Below the pieces are notes generated by a model. That model made no database searches and was not told the origin of the DNA. It saw only the letters and a program-made list of their open reading frames with translations. This document shows positions 1-4,865 of a stretch of 5,502 bases of DNA, piece after piece. Within the stretch, counting starts at the first letter, position 1, and each line of letters starts with the position of its first letter. The position numbers and the translations under genes are program-made. The stretch is from Betaproteobacteria bacterium (lineage in GTDB: Bacteria > Pseudomonadota > Gammaproteobacteria > Burkholderiales > Burkholderiaceae_C): the NCBI GenBank assembly GCA_005884255.1, contig VBDL01000178.1, forward strand, positions 1 to 5,502, given 5' to 3'.

Positions 1-643
1 CGCCGGCTGACGCCTCGAGCGTGAGCTGCTGCTTGAAGCCCAGCGGCCGGCGCGTGACGATGTTCACCGAGCCGGTGACGCCGCCTTCCACCAGGCTCGC
101 TTCCGACGTCTTGTGCACGACCACCGACTCGACCAATTCGGAAGGCAGCAGCGAGTAGCTCACGCTGCGGCCGACCGTTCCGGTTTGGTTCAACACAAAC
201 CAGTCGCCGGTCGCCACGCCGTGCCCGTTGAGCAGCGTCTGCGTCAGGCTCGGGCCCGTGCCGCGCATGCTGACACGGTCGTTCTCGTCGAAGCCGCCTT
301 CGGTGGCCCCGGCGGAGCTGATGGTCACGCCGGGCACACGCTGCAGCGAATCGGCCACGTTCTTGTCGGGCATCTTGCCGATGTCTTCGGCGGTGATCAC
401 CTCGACGTGGCTGTCGGCGTTGCGCTTGCGGGCCAGCGATTGCTGCAAGGACCCGCGGATGCCGGTGACCACCACGGTCTGAGCCTCCTGCTCGCCGGCC
501 TTCTTCTTCTCTTCGGCCTTCTTCTCCTCGGCCTTCTTCTCCTCGGCCGGCTTGGTATCGGTTTGCTGAGCCAGCGCCGGGTAGACCGCGCCCATCAGCA
601 CGAGCGCCACCGCGGACGCGATCGGAGTGTGTTTGACCTTCAT
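1..643 (-). CDS. TonB-dependent receptor, N-terminal part (Xanthomonas/Caulobacter-type), truncated by window edge
   Basis: Outer-membrane active transporter energised by TonB/ExbBD. Only 214 codons are visible; the frame stays open to base 1, so the beta-barrel lies outside. Residues 1-25 form a signal peptide (hydrophobic core, cleavage likely after PALA at 25). Residues 31-48 are a Lys/Glu-rich linker with three AEEKK copies. A TonB-box-like TVVVTG lies at 56-61. The plug domain follows from about 62, with IGKMPDKNVADSLQRVPGV at 88-106, typical of the TIGR01782 receptor family, then VSMRGTG (124-130) and the plug end EGGVTGSVNIVTRRP (186-200). The start is ATG at 643-641, with a good Shine-Dalgarno (AAGAGGGG, 654-647) just upstream. 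TIGR01782 receptors commonly take up plant or chitin-derived saccharides; the nagX/GntR neighbours suggest an amino-sugar oligomer here, which is inference. Siderophore uptake is less likely. Confidence 0.93.
   Translation of the reverse strand, partial: MKVKHTPIASAVALVLMGAVYPALAQQTDTKPAEEKKAEEKKAEEKKKAGEQEAQTVVVTGIRGSLQQSLARKRNADSHVEVITAEDIGKMPDKNVADSLQRVPGVTISSAGATEGGFDENDRVSMRGTGPSLTQTLLNGHGVATGDWFVLNQTGTVGRSVSYSLLPSELVESVVVHKTSEASLVEGGVTGSVNIVTRRPLGFKQQLTLEASAG
503..547 (-). repeat. Three tandem copies of a 15-bp unit encoding AEEKK
   Basis: Three consecutive 15-bp units (503-517, 518-532, 533-547) lie inside the receptor gene; the last two are identical and the first differs by one synonymous base. 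They encode residues 33-47, the charged linker between the signal peptide and the TonB box. The unit keeps the reading frame, so copy number could vary by slippage without breaking the gene. Confidence 0.9.
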
Positions 644-693
644 GTGCCCCTCTTGGATGTTGCCCTTGTGAACGACCGGTACTGCTGTTTGCG

Positions 694-730
694 TACCACT
701 AGATTACCAGTACGCTCCACTATGCTACCA
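694..730 (-). promoter_or_regulatory. Proximal operator cluster of the TonB-dependent receptor gene
   Basis: Read on the minus strand, TGGTA half-sites occur at 730-726, 709-705 and 698-694, with a degenerate TGGAG at 719-715. Start-to-start spacing is 11, 10 and 11 bp, so this reads as two operators, each two half-sites one helical turn apart. The first shares 14 identical bases (TGGTAGCATAGTGG) with the nagX operator, and the second shares AGTGGTAC with it. The cluster ends 51 bp before the receptor start. It is the probable binding region for the GntR-family regulator encoded at 2056-2799 (inference from shared motif and locus). Confidence 0.72.
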
Positions 731-731
731 A
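701..731 (-). promoter_or_regulatory. Candidate receptor promoter with extended -10 inside the operator
   Basis: On the minus strand TGGTAATCT (709-701) fits an extended -10 (TGn followed by TAATCT), and TTGGTA at 731-726 could serve as -35 with a long 19-bp spacer. Transcription would begin near 694, giving a leader of about 50 nt with the AAGAGGGG ribosome site. The hexamers are weak; other TGGTA copies in the cluster could act instead. Confidence 0.35.
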
Positions 732-739
732 TTTACGCG

Positions 740-756
740 AATTGCAACCGGCAATT
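740..756. repeat. Inverted repeat AATTGC-N5-GCAATT
   Basis: A perfect 6-bp inverted repeat with a 5-base centre lies just upstream of the receptor's operator cluster, in an AT-richer patch. It could be a binding site for a second regulator or a small hairpin. Position upstream of the candidate -35 would suit an activator, but nothing in the window identifies a partner. Confidence 0.4.
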
Positions 757-763
757 TGAAGGG

Positions 764-782
764 AAAACCCCGGTGCGCGGGG
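764..782 (-). terminator. Weak candidate intrinsic terminator downstream of nagX
   Basis: On the minus strand a 5-bp GC stem (CCCCG, loop CGCAC, CGGGG; 782-768) is followed directly by TTTT (767-764). It lies about 95 bp past the nagX stop and before the receptor promoter, where a terminator separating the two transcripts would be expected. The stem and U-tract are both short, so termination would be partial at best. Confidence 0.35.
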
Positions 783-825
783 CACTCACCCAGGGCGCGC
801 CGCGCTCGCTGAGCACTCGAACGGG

Positions 826-854
826 GCGCTACCAGCGTTGCCTTGTGGTAGCGC
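826..854. repeat. Perfect 9-bp inverted repeat GCGCTACCA / TGGTAGCGC
   Basis: Arms at 826-834 and 846-854 are separated by 11 bases. The right arm contains the first TGGTA of the distal operator cluster and the left arm an inverted TACCA. It begins 23 bp beyond the nagX stop. As RNA it would form a stable hairpin that could protect or help terminate the nagX transcript, although no U-tract follows; as DNA it adds an inverted half-site to the operator. Confidence 0.6.
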
Positions 855-872
855 ACTGGTATCCATCTGGTC
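846..872 (+). promoter_or_regulatory. Distal operator cluster (three TGGTA-type half-sites, 11-bp period)
   Basis: TGGTA at 846-850 and 857-861 and TGGTC at 868-872 are exactly 11 bp apart, read on the plus strand. The first pair matches the regulator's own operator (2030-2045) closely: both read TGTGGTA, three variable bases, CACTGGTAT, one variable base, C. It sits between the nagX stop and the receptor promoter, 203 bp from the receptor start, so it could be an auxiliary operator. Confidence 0.62.
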
Positions 873-876
873 CGAG

Positions 877-1953
877 TCAGATCACGAGGCGCCAGCCGCG
901 CCGGTGCAAAGCCGCCATCGCCAGCCACCACGCGCCGGTGAAGGCGGCGGCGAAGGCGAGCGACGGCACCCACGGCGCGAAACCGGCCAGCGGCGTGGCG
1001 AAGGCCTGCGCATACAGCGGGCGCATCACGCCGCTGCCCTCCAGCGCGCAGATGGCCAGCCACGAACCCGCATAGGCGGTGATCGCGTTGAGCCCGAAGC
1101 TCGGGCCCAGCGGCGGCCAGCCGCATTGATCGACCAGCCCGTGCGCGACGGCCAGCGCGAGCATCGCCGCGCCGCCCGTCCACAGCACGTAGGACGAGGT
1201 CCACAACTGCTTGTTCAGCGGCAACACGCCCGACCAGGCGGCGCCGGCTGCCATCGCCAGCGCGCCGCCCAGCAGCAGCGAGCGCATCGCGCCTGAGCGC
1301 ACCCAGGCAGCGGCGCGCAGGCCGAGCAACACCGTGGCGAGTGCCGGCAGCGTGCTGAGCAGTCCCTCCGGATCGCGCCCGCGCCCGCTCGCCGCGTCGT
1401 AGAGGTAGGCGTGCGATCCGAGCAGCCACGAGTCGATGCGGTCGGCCAAGTTGGCGTCAGGCTCCAGCGAACCGCCGGCCGCCAGCAGCGCCCAGTCACC
1501 GAGCAGGATCACGGCAATCAGCGCCCATTGCGCGCGCGCAGTGCGCCAGCGGACGGCCACCAGCGCACCGAGCGCGAAGCACACGCCGACGCGCTGCAGC
1601 ACGCCCATCGGCCGGTATGCGTGGCCGCCGCCGATGGTGAGCCAGGCCACCGCGCTCAAGCCGAGCCCGAGCAGCACAATGCGCAGGCCGCGCCAGCCCG
1701 CCTTGCGCCTCAACTCGCGCGCATCGGCACCGGCCTCGAGCTGCGGCACCAGCGACAGCCCGATGGAAACACCGACAATGAAGAGGAAGAACGGAAACAC
1801 GAAGTCTGCCGGCGTGCAGCCGTGCCAGTCGGCGTGTTCGAGCCAGGGGTGGACATGACTCCAGTCGCCGGCGTCGTTGACCAGCAGCATCGCCGCGACG
1901 GTGAGGCCGCGCAGCGCATCGACGGATTGCAGGCGGCGAGTCGGTTCACGCAT
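877..1953 (-). CDS. nagX: NagX-like inner-membrane protein (DUF5009 / heparan-alpha-glucosaminide N-acetyltransferase-like)
   Basis: A 358-residue polytopic inner-membrane protein with roughly ten hydrophobic segments. Family landmarks in order: SVDALRGLTVAAMLLVND (10-27), HADWHGCTPADFVFPFFLF (40-58), a GLLSTLPA segment around 218-225, an LNKQLWTSSYVLWTGG segment past 265, and FGLNAITAY near 305. His40 aligns by motif with the catalytic histidine of human HGSNAT (HASWNGLTVADLVFPWF), which acetylates glucosamine ends across a membrane. NagX genes recur in proteobacterial N-acetylglucosamine loci, where the role is unsettled (transport or acetyl transfer). The ATG at 1953-1951 is chosen because the upstream extension to 2040 runs through the operator and adds residues absent from the conserved N-terminus. 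The ribosome site is weak (GAG close to the start). It is divergent from the GntR gene, 102 bp away. Confidence 0.88.
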   Translation of the reverse strand: MREPTRRLQSVDALRGLTVAAMLLVNDAGDWSHVHPWLEHADWHGCTPADFVFPFFLFIVGVSIGLSLVPQLEAGADARELRRKAGWRGLRIVLLGLGLSAVAWLTIGGGHAYRPMGVLQRVGVCFALGALVAVRWRTARAQWALIAVILLGDWALLAAGGSLEPDANLADRIDSWLLGSHAYLYDAASGRGRDPEGLLSTLPALATVLLGLRAAAWVRSGAMRSLLLGGALAMAAGAAWSGVLPLNKQLWTSSYVLWTGGAAMLALAVAHGLVDQCGWPPLGPSFGLNAITAYAGSWLAICALEGSGVMRPLYAQAFATPLAGFAPWVPSLAFAAAFTGAWWLAMAALHRRGWRLVI

Positions 1954-1964
1954 CTCAGATCTCG

Positions 1965-1984
1965 TTAGTACCACTATGCTACCA
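1965..1984 (-). promoter_or_regulatory. nagX operator with embedded extended -10 candidates
   Basis: On the minus strand TGGTA occurs at 1984-1980 and 1973-1969, 11 bp apart with spacer GCATAG. Both repeats double as extended -10 elements: TGGTAGCAT (TGn + TAGCAT) or TGGTACTAA (TGn + TACTAA). The first would give a leader of about 16 nt, the second about 5 nt. No convincing -35 is visible. Binding here would directly block transcription of nagX. Confidence 0.65.
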
Positions 1985-2020
1985 GCCAATCCACCGCGTG
2001 TTTCCACCTCGACGAATTCA

Positions 2021-2049
2021 TTGGCGGTGTGGTACTCCACTGGTATTCT
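2021..2049 (+). promoter_or_regulatory. Promoter of the GntR regulator gene, predicting a leaderless mRNA
   Basis: TTGGCG (2021-2026) and TATTCT (2044-2049) are separated by exactly 17 bp, and TG at 2041-2042 makes an extended -10. Each hexamer matches the sigma-70 consensus at four of six positions. The expected start, about 7 bases past the -10, falls on the A of the ATG at 2056, and no Shine-Dalgarno precedes that ATG, so the message is probably leaderless. Confidence 0.6.
2030..2045 (+). promoter_or_regulatory. Operator of the GntR regulator gene (autoregulation)
   Basis: TGGTA at 2030-2034 and 2041-2045, direct repeats 11 bp apart with spacer CTCCAC. The second repeat overlaps the extended -10 and the first lies in the promoter spacer, so a bound protein would exclude RNA polymerase. 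Together with the matching nagX site 46 bp away, it implies that the regulator controls both divergent genes. Confidence 0.7.
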
Positions 2050-2055
2050 TGGCGC

Positions 2056-2799
2056 ATGACATCGTTAGAGCAGCTCCTCGGCAACCTCGATCCCAACAGC
2101 GCGCAGCCGCTGTACCAGCAGCTGCAGCGCGCGCTGCGCGAAGCGATCGAAACACGCATCCTCGGCCCCGACGACGCGCTGCCCTCCGAACGCCAATTGG
2201 CCGCCGACCTCGGCGTCTCGCGCATCACGGTGCGCAAGGCGATCGACGGGCTGGTCGAAGAGGGGCTGCTGGTCACGCGCCAGGGCTCGGGCAACTTCGT
2301 GTGCACGCGCATCGACAAGAATTTCGCCAAGCTCACGTCGTTCTCCGAGGACATGCGCGCGCGTGGCCGCACGCCACGCAGCGCGTGGCTCAAGCGCGCC
2401 GAGGGCACGGTCACGCCGGAAGAGGCGCTGAAGCTGGCGCTCAGCCCTGGCTCGCTGGTCTACCGCTACCACCGCCTGCGCTACGCCGACGATGACCCGA
2501 TGGCCATCGAATACACCACCATCGCCGCGTGGGCGCTGCCGTCGCTGGAGGCGGTGGACGCTTCGCTGTACGACGCGCTGGAGGCTGCCGGCAACCGCCC
2601 GGTGCGCGCGCTGCAGCGCCTGCATGCCTTGCTGCTCAATGCCGAGCAGGCCAAGCTGCTGAAGGCCAGCAAGGGCGACGCCGGGCTGCTCGTCGAGCGC
2701 CTGGGCTACCTGCGCGACGGCCGGGCCATCGAACTCTCCCAGTCCTACTACCGCGGCGATACTTATGACTTTGTCGCCGAGCTCAACGCCCTCGCATGA
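2056..2799 (+). CDS. GntR-family transcriptional regulator, HutC/UTRA type (NagQ/DasR/NagR-like)
   Basis: A 247-residue cytoplasmic repressor of usual family length. A winged helix-turn-helix occupies about 15-83, including PLYQQLQRALREAI (18-31), LPSERQLAADLGVSRITVRK (42-61) and the wing RQGSGNF (75-81). The UTRA effector domain runs from about 93 (SFSEDMRARGR, 95-105) to the family-typical C-terminal SQSYYRGDTYDF (228-239). HutC-type proteins with this architecture sense small metabolites, often sugar phosphates such as GlcNAc-6-P; beside nagX the best guess is a NagQ-like amino-sugar regulator (inference). I prefer the ATG at 2056: the in-frame start at 2029 would read through the operator and the -10. 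It is divergent from nagX, and its TGA overlaps the ATG of the following TPR gene. It probably represses itself, nagX and the receptor through the TGGTA operators. Confidence 0.9.
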   Translation: MTSLEQLLGNLDPNSAQPLYQQLQRALREAIETRILGPDDALPSERQLAADLGVSRITVRKAIDGLVEEGLLVTRQGSGNFVCTRIDKNFAKLTSFSEDMRARGRTPRSAWLKRAEGTVTPEEALKLALSPGSLVYRYHRLRYADDDPMAIEYTTIAAWALPSLEAVDASLYDALEAAGNRPVRALQRLHALLLNAEQAKLLKASKGDAGLLVERLGYLRDGRAIELSQSYYRGDTYDFVAELNALA

Positions 2800-3941
2800 A
2801 AGTCTTTGCTCCCCTGCTGCTGGCCCTCGTTGTCAACTTCGCCGCAGCCCAAGAAGTCGTTCGCCCGGAACTCGGCAAGCCCTTGCAGGCCGCGCAGGAA
2901 GCCGCCAAGGCCGGCAAGTACGATGAGGCGCTGGCCCGCCTGCGCGAGGCCGATGCAGTGCCCAACCTCACGCCGCACGAAGCCTTCCTGATCGCCCGCC
3001 TGCGCGGCTTCTCGGCGCTGGGCGCCGGCGACACCGCCACCGCGATCAAGGCCTTCGAGCTCGTCATCAACGCCAGCGAGACGACGCCCGACGAACTGCA
3101 GCGCACGCTGGACGCGCTGGCCAACACCGCCTATCGCGCCAAGGACTACGCCCGGGCCACCTCTGCCCTCGAGCGCTACTTCAAGGCCGGCGGCACGAAC
3201 GAGGCGTTGCGCCTGATGCTCGCGCAATCGCGCTATCTGCAGGGCGATGCGGCCGGTGCGGCGCGCGATCTCACAGCCATCATCCAGGCCGACGAGGCAG
3301 CCAAGCGGGCCACGCCGGAGCTGCAATTGCGGCTGCTCGCGTCGTGCCAGCAGCAGCTGAAGGACGAAGCCGGCTACACGGCCACGCTGGAGCGCCTGTT
3401 GGCCGCCTACCCGAAGCCGGAGTATTGGGCCGACCGGCTCGCACGCGTCGCGCGCCAGCCCGGCTTTGCCGAGCGCCTGGCGATCGACCTCTATCGCCTG
3501 AAGGCCGCCACCGGCAACCTGAGCGATACCGACGCCGTGCACCTGGCAAAGCTGGCGCTGCTCGCCGGCCTGCCGGGCGAAGCGAAGAAGGTGGTCGGCG
3601 ATCGCGATGCGGCCTTGCGCCAGCAAGCCGAGCGCCAGCTCGCCGCCGACAAGATGGGGCCCGCGGAAGAGAACGCCGCCCGCGCCGCGAAGGATGGCAA
3701 CGCACTGTTCAACCTCGGCTATGCGCTGGCCAGCGGCGGCGCGCTCGACCGGGGCCTGCCGCTGATGGAGCAAGGCCTTGCCAAGGGCGGGCTGAAGCGC
3801 CCCGACGATGCCAAGCTGCACCTCGGCCTCACGCAGGCACTGGCCGGCCGCAAGGACGATGCGAAGCAGACGCTCGCCGGCGTGCAAGGCAGCGATGGCG
3901 CGGGCGATCTCGCGCGCTTGTGGACCGTGTATCTGCGCTAG
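2796..3941 (+). CDS. Exported TPR-like repeat protein
   Basis: A 381-residue protein with an N-terminal signal peptide (MKVFAPLLLALVVNFAAAQ, likely cleaved after AAA at 18), so it is probably periplasmic or outer-membrane associated. The mature part is almost entirely helical, with degenerate tetratricopeptide-like units: KPLQAAQEAAKAGKYDEALA (28-47), an ALGAGDTATAIKAFELVI unit in the mid-70s, a YRAKDYARATSALERYF unit after 110, and C-terminal units with FNLGYALASGG and LHLGLTQALAGRKDDAK. No enzymatic motif is visible. Its ATG overlaps the regulator's TGA (ATGA) with no separate ribosome site, implying translational coupling and shared control. Similar secreted TPR proteins occur near TonB/ExbB genes in other proteobacteria (from memory), so a scaffolding role for TonB-dependent uptake is plausible but unproven. 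Confidence 0.85.
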   Translation: MKVFAPLLLALVVNFAAAQEVVRPELGKPLQAAQEAAKAGKYDEALARLREADAVPNLTPHEAFLIARLRGFSALGAGDTATAIKAFELVINASETTPDELQRTLDALANTAYRAKDYARATSALERYFKAGGTNEALRLMLAQSRYLQGDAAGAARDLTAIIQADEAAKRATPELQLRLLASCQQQLKDEAGYTATLERLLAAYPKPEYWADRLARVARQPGFAERLAIDLYRLKAATGNLSDTDAVHLAKLALLAGLPGEAKKVVGDRDAALRQQAERQLAADKMGPAEENAARAAKDGNALFNLGYALASGGALDRGLPLMEQGLAKGGLKRPDDAKLHLGLTQALAGRKDDAKQTLAGVQGSDGAGDLARLWTVYLR

Positions 3942-3958
3942 CTCGCGCCGCCGCGCCG

Positions 3959-3971
3959 CGGCCGGAGGCCG
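3959..3971. repeat. Short GC hairpin between convergent genes
   Basis: CGGCC, loop GGA, GGCCG lies directly after the GH16 stop and 18 bp beyond the TPR gene stop, in a 30-bp convergent gap. It could slow polymerase from either side, but there is no T-run on either strand and such short GC palindromes are frequent at this base composition. An intrinsic terminator is therefore not claimed. Confidence 0.3.
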
Positions 3972-4865
3972 TCAGAAATCGCAGGTCGACGGCAGCGGCG
4001 GATTCGCTGCCGGCACCTCGTCGATGAACGCCGTGCCGGCGCGTCGCAGGCCTTGCACCGTGACGTCCACCTCCGCCGGCGACAGCACACGGTCCTTCGC
4101 GTGCAGCACCCAGTCGACGTCCTGCTGATAGACGCGCAGCTCGGTGTTAGCGGGCAGCAGCCCGCCGGGCGAGAACCACAGGTTGAAGTTGATCGACATC
4201 GGCGTGACCGGATAGTTGCGCCCGCCATGCTCGTCGACTTGCTGGCCATCGATGAACCAGCGCGTCTTGCCCGCGCTCGCCTGCATCAGCAGCACATGCC
4301 AGCCGTCCATCGAGCGAAAGCCCTGGTAGGGCCGGTTGTAGGCCGTCCACGGATTCAGGCGCACGGTCTGCCAGGTCACGCCATACAGCCGCGTGCGCGC
4401 ATCCCCCCAACCACCGTTGGGCAGGTATTCCCAGTCGAGCTCGCTGTATTCGGGGTCGAAGTCGAAACGCAGCGGGCTCACCGCGTAGAAGGTCTGCACG
4501 ATGACGTCGCCGTCGGGGCCTTGCAGTGGTGCATCGGAAAAGCGCACGCGCGCGGCGTAGGTGCCTTCGAAGAACTTGCGCGCCTGGCAGACCTGCGCGT
4601 GGCGCGTGCCGGCGACGCTGCCGTCCGAGCGCGCCGTGAGGCGCAGCAGGCGGTTGCCGCGTTGCACGGGGTCGTCGACGAGCGTCACCATGTCCGGCCC
4701 CCAGCTCGCGCCGTCGATGCCCGGGTGGCCGGGCTTCACGCGCACGGCCCAGCCGCTGCGCTGCAGCGCCGCGCTGTCGGGCTGGCTGAAGTCGTCGAAG
4801 AAGACGCCTTGCGCGGTCGCAATCGACGCATGCAGCAGCGCGGCGGCAACAAGCCAGCGCAGCAT
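3972..4865 (-). CDS. Secreted glycoside hydrolase family 16 (GH16)-like protein
   Basis: 297 residues with a signal peptide (1-18, cleavage likely at ATA before QG), so exported. A jelly-roll GH16 domain is supported by the active-site motif ELDWE (142-146; the family pattern is E-x-D-x-E, nucleophile Glu142 and acid/base Glu146), preceded by EGTYAARVRFS (100-110), the usual strand leading to the site, and followed by WHVLLMQASAGKTRWFIDGQ (189-208) and INFNLWF (225-231). GH16 enzymes cut beta-1,3/1,4-glucans, galactans or related polymers; the subfamily cannot be read by eye, and Trp145 is not the commonest residue there. Cys93 and Cys295 could form a disulfide. Its ATG shares one base with the stop of the upstream permease gene (TGATG), with no clear ribosome site, so the two are probably co-translated. 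It may release oligosaccharides for the receptor and permease. Confidence 0.85.
   Translation of the reverse strand: MLRWLVAAALLHASIATAQGVFFDDFSQPDSAALQRSGWAVRVKPGHPGIDGASWGPDMVTLVDDPVQRGNRLLRLTARSDGSVAGTRHAQVCQARKFFEGTYAARVRFSDAPLQGPDGDVIVQTFYAVSPLRFDFDPEYSELDWEYLPNGGWGDARTRLYGVTWQTVRLNPWTAYNRPYQGFRSMDGWHVLLMQASAGKTRWFIDGQQVDEHGGRNYPVTPMSINFNLWFSPGGLLPANTELRVYQQDVDWVLHAKDRVLSPAEVDVTVQGLRRAGTAFIDEVPAANPPLPSTCDF

Noticed and set aside
553..557. Isolated TGGTA/TACCA pentamers in coding regions (also near 2113 and 4324)
   Set aside because: They have no partner 11 bp away and fall in ordinary codons, so they are chance matches rather than operators.
113..1075. Plus-strand open frame of 320 codons antisense to the receptor and the nagX end
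   Set aside because: It spans the tail of one gene, a promoter gap and the tail of another, contains His/Arg/Ala-rich low-information sequence, and opposes two recognisable minus-strand proteins. It is a GC-driven shadow.
725..1429. Minus-strand open frame overlapping nagX in another frame
   Set aside because: The translation is Arg/Ala-rich and nonspecific; the overlapping nagX frame carries clear family motifs.
1954..2040. N-terminal extension of nagX to an upstream start at 2040
   Set aside because: It would translate through the nagX promoter/operator and adds 29 residues before the conserved N-terminus.
2029..2055. Nine-codon extension of the GntR regulator to an ATG at 2029
   Set aside because: It lies within the predicted promoter spacer and -10 and has no ribosome site; the 2056 start gives the normal family N-terminus.
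2763..3887. Minus-strand open frame of 374 codons antisense to the TPR gene
   Set aside because: The plus-strand frame has a signal peptide, TPR-like units and a coupled start; the antisense translation is Gly/Arg/Gln-rich with no recognisable domain.
3942..3971. Intrinsic terminator in the convergent TPR/GH16 gap
   Set aside because: Only a 5-bp GC palindrome is present, with no T-run on either strand; it is listed as a hairpin only.
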